Of a stretch of DNA of 64,000 bases, positions 12,575 to 24,949 are shown in pieces; the stretch's first letter is position 1; each line of letters opens with the position of its first letter. A program made the position numbers and the translations under genes. Under the pieces are notes generated by a model. It was given only the letters and a program-made list of their open reading frames with translations, was not told the DNA's origin and ran no database searches. The stretch is from Paguma larvata (Eukaryota; Chordata; Mammalia; Carnivora; Viverridae): NCBI GenBank assembly GCA_030068075.1, contig CM057826.1, forward strand, positions 108,541,746-108,605,745, given 5' to 3'.

Positions 12575-12790
12575 TCACAGCAAACTATGCTCTTGTAATG
12601 GATTTAATATAATGTATTGGCCTATTTCCTTATCTCTTCCCATTTCTACACCCTCTGGCAAGAAACTGCAATTCCTTCCACTAGGGATGAGTTCTATTTT
12701 CCTTCCCCTTGACTTTGGGCTTAGCCATGTGACTTGCTTCAGCCATGATAAGCACATGTGATGCACTTTCCTGGTTGGTCTTCTCCTCCT
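12575..12790. repeat. Possible old LTR or MER-type repeat, unassigned
   Basis: The phrase ggcttagccatgtgacttgc with surrounding text resembles a widely repeated mammalian element, but I cannot name the family. It sits directly upstream of the MLT1 LTR. Confidence 0.3.

Positions 12791-12795
12791 ACAGT

Positions 12796-13208
12796 GAGTG
12801 GAATAATGTCCCCCTCAAAATTGGGTCTACCTGAAACCTCAGAATGTGACCTTATTCGGAAATACGGGCTTCACAGATAAAATTAAGGTAAAGTTTTAGA
12901 TGAGATCATACTGAAATAATGTGGTCTAAATCTAATGAGAGACAAAAAGGAACACAAACCAACAGAGAACACGGACCAAGACAATGGAGACAGGGTTTGG
13001 AGTTATGTTGCCATAAGTCAAGAAACACCTGAAGCCACTAGAAGCTGGAAGAGGCAAGGAAGAATTCTTCTCTAGAGACTTCAGATGGAGCATGGCCCTA
13101 CTGATGTCTTTATTTTGGACTTCTAGCCTCCAAAACTATGAACGAATCAATTTCTGATATTTTGAGCCATCCAGTTTGTGGTATTTTGCTATGGCAACCC
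13201 TAGGAAAT
12796..13208 (+). repeat. MLT1-type MaLR LTR
   Basis: It follows the MLT1 order on the plus strand: ggaataatgtccccctcaaa, cagaatgtgaccttattcgg, a middle variable part, then tggacttctagcctccaaaa, cagtttgtggtattttgcta and gcaaccctagg. About 410 bp, within the usual solo-LTR range. No retroviral interior is present. Confidence 0.8.

Positions 13209-13679
13209 AAACAGACCTCTTCTGGTCCTGCCATCACCTTGAGAAGAGCTTCCTTCAGGTAGCTGCTGTCCTTTGAGCCTAAAACCCAGGATGAACATGT
13301 GGGGAGTGGACTTGAGCCCAAGACACCCAGCCAACCCCAGCTTAAATCAGCCAGGCTGCAGCCAACCTGAAAACCCACAAGTATGACAATAAATTCTTAA
13401 TGTCTTGACAAAGTGAGTAAGAGTGATGAGACAACTCCAAGTTCTGGCCCTGAAAACCCCCACACAACATTCTCCATGTTTCTTTCTCTTCTACTTGAAA
13501 CCACAACCTGAAGAGGTGTCTGCATTATGTCTGCAACATAACTCTGCTCAGGAATACCTGATGTGTTTGTTTGGTTTTTGTTTTTTTTTTCTTACTCTAC
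13601 TAAAATTAAGCTTCTACTGGATCAAGCCTGTTCTTTGAAAGTTTATTGGTTACATACAGCTCCCAGCTTACTTTAATTA
13209..13679. other. Unassigned non-coding sequence
   Basis: No repeat or exon recognised; contains a short poly-T at about 13580-13590. Confidence 0.45.

Positions 13680-13775
13680 TAAAGGGAAGATGACTAACTT
13701 GTCCAAGGTCAAATAGTGACTAAATGATAAAACCAGCATTTGAACCTACATCTGTCTGACTGTAGTGTCCAGACA
13680..13775 (+). repeat. MIR SINE fragment (3' half)
   Basis: aacttgtccaaggtcaaata, followed by aaaccagcatttgaacctac and gtctgactgtagtgtccag, matches the second half of the MIR core and tRNA-unrelated region. Confidence 0.75.

Positions 13776-14004
13776 ATTGCCAATTAAAACAGACTGCCTC
13801 CTACATTAACTGCAAAGCCTTGGGAAAGATAAAGCAAGATGCCTTAGAACTGGGCTCTTATGACATTCAACAACAGAAAACTTACTGAGCCCCGTATAAG
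13901 AGCTGATGGAGGAGGTAGGTTGCAGAGGTGGGGGGTAGGATAGCAGAGCCAGGCCCTAAAAGAAAAATCTGAGGAGGCAGAAATAAGCAACTCCCAAGTA
14001 ATCC

Positions 14005-14230
14005 AATAATAATAACTACTATACATACCACATACTTTGTGACAGGCACTATTCAAGGGGTTTACCTCATGTAATCTGTTCAAATACCCTGTAAGGGGGT
14101 ACTATTACTATCTTCACTATGATGAGGAAACTGAGGCACACAGGAGTTGAGTGACTTGCCCAAAAGCACACGGCAAGTCACTGACAGAGCTGGATGGAAA
14201 TCAAGCCCAGGCAGTCTGACTCCAAGGGAT
14005..14230 (+). repeat. MIR SINE, nearly complete
   Basis: A long MIR match: gacaggcactattcaagggg, actattactatcttcac, gatgaggaaactgaggcaca, gagtgacttgcccaaaagca and caggcagtctgactccaagg. It is the best-preserved MIR in the window. Confidence 0.9.

Positions 14231-14439
14231 AGAAAGGAAATGAATAATATACCATCCATTACTTCAAATACTCATTGACATATGGAAAATACCATTGATC
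14301 TCATCTTTATTTAGTACCAAGCCATGTTGTTCTGGTTTAGAGCATAAAACCATATGCATAAAGGCTTTACAGAGGCTATTCTATTGGGCTGTAGCCTGGA
14401 GACAGAGAGTGGCCTGCTGCCTGACTGATGGTGACTCCA

Positions 14440-14625
14440 ATCCAGACTCTGTCATGTAAAGCTAAGTAACCAAATCACTGACTTAACCTCTAGAAAATGC
14501 CTTTCCCTCATCGATGATGTGCAGATAATAAAAGTCCCTACCGTAAACAGTTGCAATGAAAATTAAATGAGAAAATCCACTTAGCACACTGTGTGGCACG
14601 TAAAAAGAGCTCAATAATTATTTTA
14440..14625 (-). repeat. MIR SINE
   Basis: Reverse-orientation MIR wording: taaccaaatcactgacttaa cctc, catcgatgatgtgcag, atgaaaattaaatgagaaaa, and gtgtggcacgtaaaaagagc then tcaataatta. Confidence 0.8.

Positions 14626-14939
14626 TATTCTTTTTAAATATTGTTATGGAAATGTATTGTCTAATTAGTTGCCAAATAACAGAGATTCTACCACTGCAAG
14701 GTCCCTAAACCTGAAACTTCTTTCTACTCCACTTTAGTTTAAACATTCTTCACCTCTCTCTGAGAGCCATTTTAACTGCTTCCTGAATGGATCTCTGCAC
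14801 CTACCATCTCTACCTCATCTGCCCCATTTTTGTGAATTGCTGCCAGTTCCCAGTTCTCAGGTCCTCTCAGGTCACTCACCACTTGACAATCTTCAGTAGA
14901 TCTCCAATGAGTCCAAACGTTCCACTCTCCTACTACTCC

Positions 14940-15300
14940 CCTCTCTGTACTCTCTTGTATTCATTTAAACTGGACATCTCATTCTCCCTTAAATATTCCC
15001 TGCCTCTAAGTCTTTGCTTCCCCAGTAACTCCATCTCTCTTCACTCAATTCATCTTATATTGCTCAGCTCAAATTCACCTTCTTCAAGACTTTCACTTTC
15101 CCCTTCCCCTCAGTCCCACTCAACTAAATGTATGACCTTCCTGCTCATTCCCAAGGTATTATCTTTGCATCTCCTTCATGTCTTGTATCATAATATGGCT
15201 TTACTCAGAACTATTTTGGTTATTTCGCTAATCCAGTCACACAATGCAAGCTTGTTGAAGACAGACAGAGACTGTGTGTTCTCAACTTTTTAATATAGAC
14940..15300 (+). repeat. L2 LINE 3' fragment
   Basis: It follows the 3' part of L2: gctcagctcaaattcacctt, cttcaagactttcac, a T/C-rich section, then gcaagcttgttgaagacaga. 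A 168-codon open frame covers 14787-15293 but is CT-rich with no domain and is best explained by the base composition of this L2 region. Confidence 0.65.

Positions 15301-15365
15301 AAGATATGCTGCAAGGGTGGTGGATTATAAAGGCTCACTGAATATGTAGATTTAGTGCACATAAG

Positions 15366-15490
15366 TTTTATCTCTTGTATTAAGTCCTTGAAGTTGGAAA
15401 CCACATCTAATTTGTTGCTAAATAAATCAATAGCATTTAACCAGCGCCCTGCACAGTAACAGGTATTCAATAAACACTTGTGAAATTAGT
15366..15490 (+). repeat. L2 LINE 3' end
   Basis: The terminal L2 pattern is visible: ccttgaagttggaaaccaca, ccagcgccctgcacagtaac and aggtattcaataaacacttg. It could be the true tip of the copy just upstream, displaced by deletion, or a separate insertion. Confidence 0.65.

Positions 15491-15510
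15491 AAGGTGGGGA
15501 TGTTGCACAT

Positions 15511-15560
15511 ATGGATGAATGGATGGATGGATAGATGGATGGATAGATGGATGGATAGAT
15511..15560. repeat. Microsatellite (ATGG/ATAG)n
   Basis: About 50 bp of alternating ggat and agat tetranucleotides (atggatggatagatgg). Likely variable in length between individuals. Confidence 0.95.

Positions 15561-15765
15561 GTAGAGAATTTATACATTTTTCCAAAGTTCTTTGACTATT
15601 AGTTCTTCTAGTCATGGGCCCAGTCTTCAACTCACTTCTAAAGAAGTAATACTCATCCATGGCCATTGCTGAAAAACAGGGCATAGAGCAAATTCCTAAA
15701 CCACTTTTGACAAACCGGGCACACATATAAACCCAACTTTTCTTCCTTAAAAAACAACAAGCATA

Positions 15766-15975
15766 GGGCGCCTGGGTGGCTCAGCTGGTTAAGCGGCCGG
15801 CTTCAGCTCAGGTCATGATCTCACGGTCTGTGAGTTCGAGCCCTGTGTCGGGCTCTGTGCTGATGGCTCAGAGCCTGGAGCCTGCTTCGAATTCTGTGTC
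15901 TCCCTCTCTCTCTGCCCTTCCCCTGCTCACACTCTGTCTCTACGTCTCTCAAAAATAAATTAAAATGTTAAAAAA
15766..15975 (+). mobile_element. CAN-SINE, young-looking, with TSD
   Basis: The head is gggcgcctgggtggctcagc. The A-box region is tggctcagctgg, and a B-box-like gagttcgagccc follows. The pattern ctcagagcctggagcctgct is intact and the tail is A-rich. The TSD is aaaaacaacaagc (about 15750-15762) and aaaaaccaacaagc (about 15977-15990). Close agreement with the other young copies suggests a recent insertion. Any open frame through it is a SINE shadow. Confidence 0.95.

Positions 15976-15990
15976 AAAAAACCAACAAGC

Positions 15991-17083
15991 TATTTGGAAA
16001 GCAATGTCCCTCAACAATGGGAATGCTGCTCTGCACCTGACAGCAGTGACTGACTGAGAGGTAGTAGCTGGGGCCACTTGATCAGCCAGTGTCTAGAGCA
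16101 GGCTCTAATGTTCCACTATGAACAATTCCACTAAGTTCGCCTTTAGAGGAAAAATGTAGGACTGACTGTAGGGAAAGCCAAAGAAGAGTTACCTTGGCTA
16201 GGCAGGCCCTAAACAAAATCATAAAAGAGGTAAATATGTTTGCGGTGACCTCTACTTACCCTTTCTGCCCAGTCACCCACCTTTCTAAACTTCATTTGAT
16301 TCCACGGTGATCCAATGTGCTTATGCAGCCTTGGTCCTATTAAGGAAGAAATCTAATAAAGCAGATAAAAACTAATTCTCAATAACATGCTGGTGCCCTC
16401 TCAGGGGGAATTATATTTTAAAGCAGAATCACTGAGAAAGAACAGTGTGACTCCAATGAACTAACTCCCTAATTCTTGAATGTTTAACCCTGTTTCTATC
16501 TGTCTCATCTAAAGTAAGAATTTCAAGTCCCAGAGCCTGGACTTCAGAGACTCAGCTTGCTGAGAGAGCAAATGGTTGAATTATATGCCCAGATAAGATA
16601 CTTATGGATGCCATATGTGAAAGGCAGTTGATTTTGTGCTCTTTCAAGCTGGCAAACTTTCAACTTATCAAGGTTGGCCAAAGCCAACAATCTGTGAAGG
16701 TATCTCCGTGAAAAACAAAGGAAGCAATAGGACCCACACCACTCAGGTCATCTATTATGTGTATCCTTTATACTGCTGATAATCCATTATAGGAGAAAAT
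16801 CAAGTAAAAGCAACCTCCCAGGCATTACTCTCACCCATCCTTGAACATGGACCAGTCTCTTAGGTCCAGCCTAGCCCAGCAGTTAATGGAATGTGCTAAG
16901 CAAATTGCAAGATGTTAGGTTTTGGTTATGGAGTATCATTAGAACATCTATGAAGATCATAGAAAGGACTGAGGCCATTTTAAAACACTGTATACAAAAG
17001 TCTTTTTTTGATCATTCCAAGGTTAAACTGATTATCCTAGTCTCCCATATCTTCTAGAGTAATCAGTGAGGCAATTTAGAATT
15991..17083. other. Unassigned non-coding sequence
   Basis: About 1.1 kb with no recognised repeat, exon or RNA gene on either strand. Confidence 0.5.

Positions 17084-17096
17084 ACAACCCATGTCA

Positions 17097-17306
17097 GGGC
17101 AATCAAGGGTCTGACTCTTGATTTCAGGTTAGGTCATGATCCAGTGATTCATGAGATCGAGCCCCATGTATGGCTCTACACTGACAGAAAAGAGCCTGCT
17201 TGAGATTCTCTCTTCCTCTCTTTCTGCCCCTCCTCCACTCATTTTCTGTCTCTCTCTCTCTCTCATTCAAAATAAATAAACATTTAAAAATTAAAAATAA
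17301 AGAATG
17097..17306 (+). mobile_element. CAN-SINE, older type, with TSD
   Basis: The head has decayed (gggcaatcaagggtc), but ctgactcttgatttcagg, gtcatgatcc, agcctgcttgagattctctc and the tail aaaataaataaacattt are clear. The TSD is acaacccatgtca (17084-17096) and acaagccatgtca (17307-17319). The tcttga block places it in the older of the two local SINE types. Confidence 0.9.

Positions 17307-17524
17307 ACAAGCCATGTCAAAAACCTAACATGTCTTCAGAATAATCCAAAAATACCAAATTTTCAGTGGAATTTTACTATTAATGTAGTTCATGTTCATT
17401 TGTTTTTTGAAAATTGCCACCCTATATGTATAAACCCTAAGTAACAATTCCCTAGAGCCAAAGTATTTATTAATCAGGAAGTTAAGTAATATTTACAAAG
17501 ATGTTTTTGTATTAATAAAATTGC

Positions 17525-17700
17525 TCTTAGATATGTCATCTCAAATCCTCTAAACAACTCTACAAGTTGAAGATTATTATTTTTACTACTATTAACACCA
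17601 TTATTATAGGTTTGGAAACTATGCTAATGAATACCCCTGAAGTCATAGCAGCTAGTAAACGATGATTCCTAGGACTCTAATTCAGGTCTTATCTTATAAT
17525..17700 (+). repeat. MIR SINE, diverged
   Basis: aagattattatttttactac, ggtttggaaactatgc, gtcatagcagctagtaaac and ggactctaattcaggtctta keep the order and spacing of a MIR. Confidence 0.6.

Positions 17701-18674
17701 TCAATATTCCATATACTTCTCTCTGCACTATGATTCTTCAGCAAAATCTTTCAGCATTTTCCCATTCTCTGCTAGGCTGGGAGTCCTGTAGACTCCTGCA
17801 GCAAGTTCTCTGGTAGTCACTAATACTCTCAGTAGCCGCCAAACAACCAATAACATACTGATTAGGGTACTGTGCTTCTCTCAGAGGCCCTCAATAAACA
17901 CTTGTGACCCTAATAAATATTCTCTAAACTAGTGAATTCATCAGAATCCAGACCCTACATGTTCACTTATATGGTCTTGATAATTTCCTATAAATGAGGG
18001 ACAGTTTAGAGTATGCAGACACACATACACACATATTGTGTATCTGTGTGTGTAAGAGCACGCATGAAAGTGTGTATGCCAGTTTGCCTCTCTCAATCAA
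18101 TTACTACCAAAACTCTCCAGGGGCTAATCAAGACCTAATTTGTGTGATATGTCAAACTATAATTTAAGGATCTCTGATGTTCATATACCCCACAATTACT
18201 GTCAATGACGAAACTGGAGGTGCTGACAGCCACATAAAATCTCTTATTCCATCAACATCTAAAATACGGTGGAAACTGCACCTGCAACTTGAATTCCTTA
18301 ATCTATGTTGCTGCCTTTTTGAAAAGCACTAATAAATGTCAATGGAGTGAAAGGACAAGATTATAGGCTTCTTTCTTCTCATAGAAAAAATCAGTATGCA
18401 CTGGCTGGAAACCAGCAGCATGTCATTAGCTAGGATTGTTAAGCCATGGCACTGCTGATCACTGTAAACAGAGGTGTTGGTAAGGACTAGCAGCTGAAAT
18501 CTCTCCAGTCTCATAGCCAAAGCTCACACACAAATAGCAGAATAATACTTTTAAATTCAGATCTGCATATAGGAACCCTTCCACATATAAGTCTACAAAA
18601 CCGACCTGCTGGCTCAATTACTAGGAAAGTTGTTGGGGGAATGGTAATGGTTAGGGGTAGGTATGCTAGAGCAG
17701..18674. other. Unassigned non-coding sequence
   Basis: No gene or repeat family recognised, apart from a short (ca)/(tg) patch at about 18018-18055. 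Confidence 0.5.

Positions 18675-18985
18675 AGTTTTCCAAAAGAATTATAACGCAA
18701 CCCACAGATGGGAGTCACATATGTGGTTTTTTAATTTTCTTCTAGACACACTTAAAAGGGAAAAAGAACCAAATGAAATCAGTTTTTAACAATATATTTT
18801 ATTTAACCCAATAGATCCAAAAGGGTATCATTGTAACATGCAATCAATATAAAAATTATTGAAGTGTTTTATATGTTTTCTTCGTACTAAGTCTTTGAAA
18901 TTCAGTGTGCTTACACTTTCATCTCAATTTGGACTAGTCACATTTCAAATGGTCAAAACTACATGTATATGGAGACACTCAAAAG
18675..18985. repeat. Old medium-reiterated repeat, family not named
   Basis: Phrases such as atattttatttaacccaata, actaagtctttgaaattc and tcaatttggactagtcacat match a repeat I know to be common in mammalian genomes, probably a non-autonomous DNA transposon. I cannot give its name or strand with confidence. Confidence 0.5.

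Positions 18986-18990
18986 GTCAT

Positions 18991-19345
18991 TGATTATCAG
19001 AAGTTACAGTAGAGGTAGAAATGAATAGGCAGACCACAGAGGAGTTTTAGGGCAGTGAAACTACTCTGTATGATACTATAATAGTGGAGACATGTCGTTA
19101 TACATTTGTCCAAACCCACAGAACCGTACCAAGACTGAACTGTAATGTAAACTACAGACTCTGGGTAATGATGATGTGATGCATCAGTGTAGATTCTTTA
19201 ACCGTAACAAGTGTACCACTCTGGTGGGGAATACTAATAATGGGGAAGGCTGTGCATGTGGGGGGGACAGGGGTAGGTGAGAAATATTTGAGCCTTGTGC
19301 TCAAGTTTGCTATGACCCTAAAACTGCTCCCAAAACATGAAGTGC
18991..19345 (+). mobile_element. Old L1 (L1M-type) 3' end
   Basis: It follows an L1M 3' end in order: gaaactactctgtatgatac, acatttgtccaaacccacag, atgtaaactacagactctgg, cgtaacaagtgtaccactct, a G-rich run, then gaccctaaaactgctcc. 5'-truncated and non-coding. 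Confidence 0.75.

Positions 19346-20435
19346 ATTTACAAAAAAGTAACTTTGACTAGTAGCTATAAAATGGTCCAGCACAGTTCTG
19401 GAAGAGCTGCACCCCACCACCACCCTGGATAAGGACAAGAGTGTGTGGAAATGCAGATATGTTGGTCAGGATTCTGTGGGTCTCTCAAATCAGAAATACA
19501 ATTCAAATTAGCATAGGCAAGGAGGAGATGGGACAGAGATACTGCTCACCTCAAAGACTGCTATCAGATATCAGTATCTCTCTTATTTCTGCTTCCATGT
19601 GCCAGCTGTCTCCACAAGCTAGAACTACAACTTCTAGAAGCATGAATTCATACCACCTAGCATCATGGCCAGGACAGAGAGACTTCTTCTCCATCAATTT
19701 TGATGTAAAAACTCCCAAAGAAACATTCTGATTGGCCTAGACTTGGTACTATGTTCACCTGTGTGGCACAAAGGACAGGATGCTGTGTGTGGAGTCCCAT
19801 ACTGCACTATGCACTATGTACCTGAGAGTTCTAGTGTGGAGTCTAGAACCTCATGGCTGGAGGAGAGAGGAGGCTTGTTTTCTAAAAAAAAGACGTGATG
19901 AGTGCGCACCAGGCCAAGCATACTGTGTGACTGTGTCACAGAAATCAGGGAGTAGGATCTCCCTAGCAGATTGGTTCCCATTCGAGAAGCCCTTCCCAGA
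20001 CACCAACCAGAAAGTGCCAGCAACCATGAAAACCACACTGATCCTGTTCATCAAGACATAGCTGCAGAAAAAATGGGACTTGGGCCCAGGTTCCTAAGCT
20101 CAGAATTTAGCCTTCCTTTCAACACAGGAGTGATTTTCAATGGAAGTGGAAACCCACTCTACAGGTATTTAAAACTTTACCAGGGCAGTTTTGATTGTCA
20201 TAATGACCATGAAGTGCAACTGGAATTTAATGAGAAGGAACAAGAGATGCCTTAATAAGAAGATGTTGTGTTTCTCTAGCCCATACTGCACACTGTCAAA
20301 TATTTTTAGTGACAACAACATCCAGTTAAATGTCTGTTTCCATTAAAACCAAACACATGCATTATCACTACCTACAAGCATCTGTCTCTTTCAAGAAGAC
20401 TTTGAGTATGGCTGTGCCTGAGTATTTGCATGTGT
19346..20435. other. Unassigned sequence, partly old repeat
   Basis: The stretch from about 19455 (ttggtcaggattctgtggg, cagctgtctcc) resembles a degenerate medium-reiterated repeat that I cannot name. Overlapping frames of 74-96 codons on both strands at 19441-20255 have no domains and mutually exclusive readings, so none is called as a gene. 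Confidence 0.4.

Positions 20436-20450
20436 GCATCATTTTATTTT

Positions 20451-20653
20451 CTTAATGTTTTTTTTTTTTGAGAAAGACAGAGACAGAGAGTGAGTGGGGT
20501 AGCGGCAGAGAGAGAGGGAGACAGAATCTAAAGCAGATTCCAGGCTCTGAGCTGTCAGCACAGAGCCTGACGCAGGACTCAAACTCACAGACCTTGAAAT
20601 CATGACCTGAACTGAAGTTGGACACTTAACCAATTGAGCCACCTAGGTGCCCT
20451..20653 (-). mobile_element. CAN-SINE, minus strand, with TSD
   Basis: Reversed A-tail (poly-T from about 20460), the reversed GA-rich stretch, aggctctgagctgtcagcac and the head at ccacctaggtgccc. The TSD is gcatcattttatttt (20436-20450) and gcaccattttatttt (20654-20668). Confidence 0.95.

Positions 20654-20668
20654 GCACCATTTTATTTT

Positions 20669-21416
20669 AAAATGATTTCCTTTTATTCTTTGTATTATAG
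20701 TCAGAATCTCATATTGATTTTTTAATTATGTGTTTTGTGCTACAATGACATATCAATTTAATTTCAAGATAATAAAAGGGACATTACAAAATATGTATTT
20801 AAAAGGTAGACATTGATGGGGTTGAAAAATCTCTGAACTATACCAAGCACATGCAGAAGGCCCTAGAGAGAGATAAAGAAGGAACCACAACAGGATAAGC
20901 AATGAGGGATGCAGAGAGTTTGAACGGAGGCAGAAAGGGAAAGTCAAAAGGAGAAGGAAAGGCAGGGCAAGGATGAGAAAGGAAAACCATCTTCCTCACC
21001 ACCACCACCACCCACCACCTTGGCACCTCTCCCACTTCCTGATGGCTCTTCTCTCTTACACTGTACAGTCTTTTTTCTCTTGTTTCATGATCTTCCCCAG
21101 CCTGACAGTGGCATGACATGCCCACTGACAGTATATCCCTGCCAAGATCAACTACAAGCAATTAATTCCAAGCTCCTAAACCCAAACTTCCCATTGGCTC
21201 TGCCCCTGGGCTATGAGATGACAATCATCAGAGAGAGAAATGGAAGCCACTGGACAGATGCAAGATGGAAAGCAAACCCCTGTTAGAATATTACATTGCA
21301 ACTTTGAAAGTTACTTACAGAGACTAAGTAGAAATATCAACGTATGTCAGGCGCATCTTAAGTCTAAGGGAGAATATTTCATTTTACATACCCTGTATTA
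21401 CAACAATGTTTTTAAA
20669..21416. other. Unassigned non-coding sequence
   Basis: Contains a short (cca)n-like patch near 20998-21018. The 107-codon minus-strand frame at 20838-21161 has no domain and is probably chance in a purine-rich region. Confidence 0.45.

Positions 21417-21430
21417 AATGCATGATTAAA

Positions 21431-21646
21431 GGGGCACCTGGGTGGCTCAGTCAGTTAAGCCTCCGACTTTGGCTCAGGTCACGATCTCACAGTTTGTGAG
21501 TTCAAGCCACGCATCAGGCTCTGTGCTGACAGCTCAGAGCCTGGAGCCTGCTTTGGATTCTGTGTCTCCTTCTCTCTCTGCTCTTCCCCCGCTCATGCTG
21601 TCTGTTTCTCATTCAAGAACAAATAAACATTTAAAAAAATATTTGG
21431..21646 (+). mobile_element. CAN-SINE with TSD
   Basis: The head is ggggcacctgggtggctcag. The A-box region, the B-box-like gagttcaagcc and the cagagcctggagcctgct block are all present, and the tail ends in aaataaacattt. 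The TSD is aatgcatgatta (21417-21428) and again 21647-21658, an exact 12-bp match. Confidence 0.95.

Positions 21647-21658
21647 AATGCATGATTA

Positions 21659-22710
21659 TGAACAGTAACTTAACGTGGCAGGGGCAGGATATTTCAAAAA
21701 GTAAAGAAAACTTGCTGTGATATTGGTATTGAATTAAAATCAACAGTTTTTTTCTTTAGTAGCTTCCATTATAATTAAATATCCCCCCCCCAAAAAAAAA
21801 ATCTGACCATTTCACTCTTCCTCTACTTCCCTACTCAAAGCATTTCTCCTTCCCATTGATTCATTCCTGGACTTTTCCTAACTGGGAAATCAACTGGGCT
21901 CTTTCTTCCACTGATAATCCTCCTAAAACCTCCCTGCAAAAAAATGTATAGGCTTTACTGGGAAGTTAGCAATTAGCATCAGTTGCATTGATACTTCAAC
22001 TTAAAAACTGTTTTCCACAATTTCTCTCAGAATATTAACATCAATCATATCCTTCTGCCTAATGTTGAAATAAAGTTCTTTAATAACAGGCTATAACTCT
22101 AACAAAATAAAAGCCTACAGAACACATGCACCAGATACATGCGTTTTGAAGGAGGGTAGATTAAAGCAGAATTTTTAAGTGGAATTTAATTTATTAATAT
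22201 AGATAATATTTTTTAACGTTTGTAAGAATCATAGGAAAGTTTATTCAAGTGTGTGCAGAATAGCTAGCAATGGCTGATTAATATTATCTGCACCACCTTA
22301 ATTCAAGAATAAACTAATATATAATTGTATTTTACTGATCATAGAAAATAAGATGCACAGAACCCCATTCTCCATGACTTCTCTGCATCTGCAAAACTGT
22401 TGACCATTCTCTCTTTAAAATCTTTCTTTTGATTTTCACAAAACTGGACTACCCCACTTTGCCTCAGTCCACTCCCTATAGGCATGAACAATTCTCCATT
22501 TGGAAGATGGAAGAGGGACTGCTCCTCTCAGCAGAACTGTGCCAAAAAGAAATTCAATGAGCAAAGTAGAAGCTTGGGTTGGCCATCCTAACAGTCAAAG
22601 AAGGGACTGTTGGACAGGGTCAGTTACCTCAGACCAAAAGAAATTACACTTCAAGGAATTCAGAGAAAAGATAGCTCATTTCCTGATCAAACAGACTCTA
22701 AAGAGTTTTA
21659..22710. other. Unassigned AT-rich non-coding sequence
   Basis: Has a poly-C/poly-A run at about 21783-21801. Otherwise no repeat or exon is recognised. 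Confidence 0.5.

Positions 22711-22725
22711 AAAACTCACTTCAGG

Positions 22726-22953
22726 GGGTGCCTGGGTGGCTCAATCAGTTAAGTGGCTGACTTTGGCTCAGGTCATGATCTCACAGTTCACGAGTTTGAG
22801 CCCTGCATGGGGCTCTGTGCTGACAATTTGGAGCCTGGAGCCTGCTTTGAATTCTGTGTCTTTCGCTCTCCCTCCCTCCCTCTATCTTTCTCTCTCTCTC
22901 TCTCTCTCAAAAATAAAAAGATTTTAAAATTTTTAATAAAAAAATTAAAAATA
22726..22953 (+). mobile_element. CAN-SINE with exact TSD
   Basis: The head is ggtgcctgggtggctcaatc. The body is complete, with an expanded (ct)n before the tail aaaataaaaag and an A/T-rich end. The TSD aaaactcacttcagg is exact over 15 bp (22711-22725 and 22954-22968). Confidence 0.95.

Positions 22954-23009
22954 AAAACTCACTTCAGGTAGCACTTGCCTCTCAGTTGTTATGCCCATGG
23001 AGGCACCCC

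Positions 23010-23350
23010 CAAAAGACTCCCTGCACCTCCCACTCCCTTCACATCTTTCAACCTGTAAATCACCCGCCCATGCCTCTCTCCTATCCAGGTTCTATCTTTC
23101 CTCAAGGACACCCTGAGGTCTTTCTATATGAAGTTTTCCCTGACTGCCTCAGCCTAGGCAACATCTTCCTCCTCTGAACTTCCTGTCTGGATTCTTTATT
23201 CAGCACTTAGCATATGCTAGCTTCATCTATTTCTTGTTTTTGATCATAAGCCAACACTCCCAAACTGAACTGGAAGTTCTTCTAGGAAAGAAACTATCTT
23301 CCCTCTCACTATAATTCACACAGTTCGAAATAATGGCCAATGAATGTCGT
23010..23350 (+). repeat. L2 LINE 3' fragment
   Basis: It shows the L2 3' order: ctcaaggacaccctgaggtc, gttttccctgactgcctcag, ctgaacttcctgtctgg, cagcacttagcatatg, and then aactggaagttcttctagg with aatgaatg. Diverged. Confidence 0.65.

Positions 23351-24949
23351 AAATATAACAAAGATGCTTACTGTCACTTGCCAACATCTGTTCTCCCCCA
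23401 TGGTTATTTTGAGTGAGAAGACTTGAAACCTGGGCTCTTTTCTTGTCCATTCTCCAACTCCCCATTGAATCACAGGAGCAAACCTGCTAAAATTCAGTGT
23501 CTCATTTGTTAAATGAGCCATACATACAACATAGGTGTGGCTCGCAGCTCAGAGAGCAAGTATTCACAAATACTTTTAGCTCCTCGGATGACAGATGCCA
23601 CTTATTAATGTGATTCTTCAGCGGATGTTGTCTCCCTCCTGGCATGTTTTGTGGAAAAATAAACACACTCCCTTGATTCTCTGTATAACTCCCTGACCCT
23701 TCTGGAGTTCACATAACTGGTCACCCTTGACCAGTTATGCACATAGGACTTAAACTCATCCCTAGAGGTAACTGCTTCACCCTCCTCCTCTTCCTGCTGA
23801 AGAGAGTTCTCAGGAAGGATCAGAGAGAGCTAACCCAAAAGGGAAGGTGGGCCTCTGTACAAGGCCTATTAAGCTACACCCTAAAACTTTCACACAAAGA
23901 TACTTATAATTGTAAAGAACATTCTAACTATAATTCATGGCCTAGAGCATCTTGCTCATTAAAGGCGTCACCTGTGAACCCTCTATGATACTCCGAATGT
24001 TGCAGTATCTGAGAACCTGTGCCTTCTAGCGTAGACTGGAACTTTTTAAACAAATTAAGGGAGGTAATACGAAACTTGGAACAGGACTGCTCCCCCGCCC
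24101 CACTTTAAATTTCCTTGGATATATTTCTTAACCACCCTGAGCTTCATTTCTTTGTTCAAAAAAATGTAGAGTCTACTCTCTCATGAACATGATGGCCAAA
24201 AATGGTTTAAAATGCCTACTTTTGTTAAGAACTTCAACAAATATTCTTCCCATTTAAAGCTCTAGCTGTTGGATTGGTAATTATGAAAGCAATTCATCAG
24301 TCATGAGAATGATTTTTCCTAGATTTATTTAATAGATTTTCAATTAAACTAGTAATAGAAATTTTTGAACTTCCAGACTTTTAAAATATCCAGACAGATG
24401 TTTTCACTTGAGGCATGGGTTCTGAGCTCTAATTCGTTGTTTTCATTATTTGTTTTAGTTTTCCAACTGTTGTGTCCATGTCTTATTTTGGTTCTTCATT
24501 CATGGTGATACAAGGCTGCTATTTCCCATGCTGCTCTATGGCTCAAGTGTTTAGGAGAGTTAACAGCTTATTAACACTAAATTAACATTAATGAATGTTG
24601 CTGATAAATATGTGAAAATGAGTCATATGAAATCATACTTTGTAAATATAATATTATGTCTTAAGGGATATTTTTATTTAATCATGCAGCAAATTTTATG
24701 GAATAGCTCTATATCCAGGAACTCACAGACTAATGTGAAAGACAAAAAAGTAAGTGAGTTTTGTACTGAAATGAAAAAAGCTATAACTGACATAAGCAGT
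24801 AAATGCTAAAAAACACTAAGTACTCAAAAACAAAACAAAACAAAAAACACATAACAGATTTGAGAAGAGGAATGAGGACAGAGGAAAGTCAGAGAAGACT
24901 TCCATGGTTCAGTCCCTCCTAAGTTGAGCCTTTAAAACAAGTAACTGTA
23351..24949. other. Unassigned non-coding sequence
   Basis: About 1.6 kb with no gene, RNA or repeat family recognised. Contains an A-rich patch with aaaacaaaac units at about 24827-24848. Confidence 0.5.

Noticed and set aside
14787..15293. 168-codon frame rich in S, L and P
   Set aside because: It overlaps an L2 fragment and CT-rich DNA, has no domain, and there is no nearby exon or promoter signal.
15511..15560. CRISPR-like regular repeats
   Set aside because: It is a simple tetranucleotide run with no spacers. The genome is mammalian.
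19441..20255. Cluster of 70-96 codon frames on both strands as possible exons
   Set aside because: No consistent splice signals or domain were seen, and part of the stretch looks like an old repeat.
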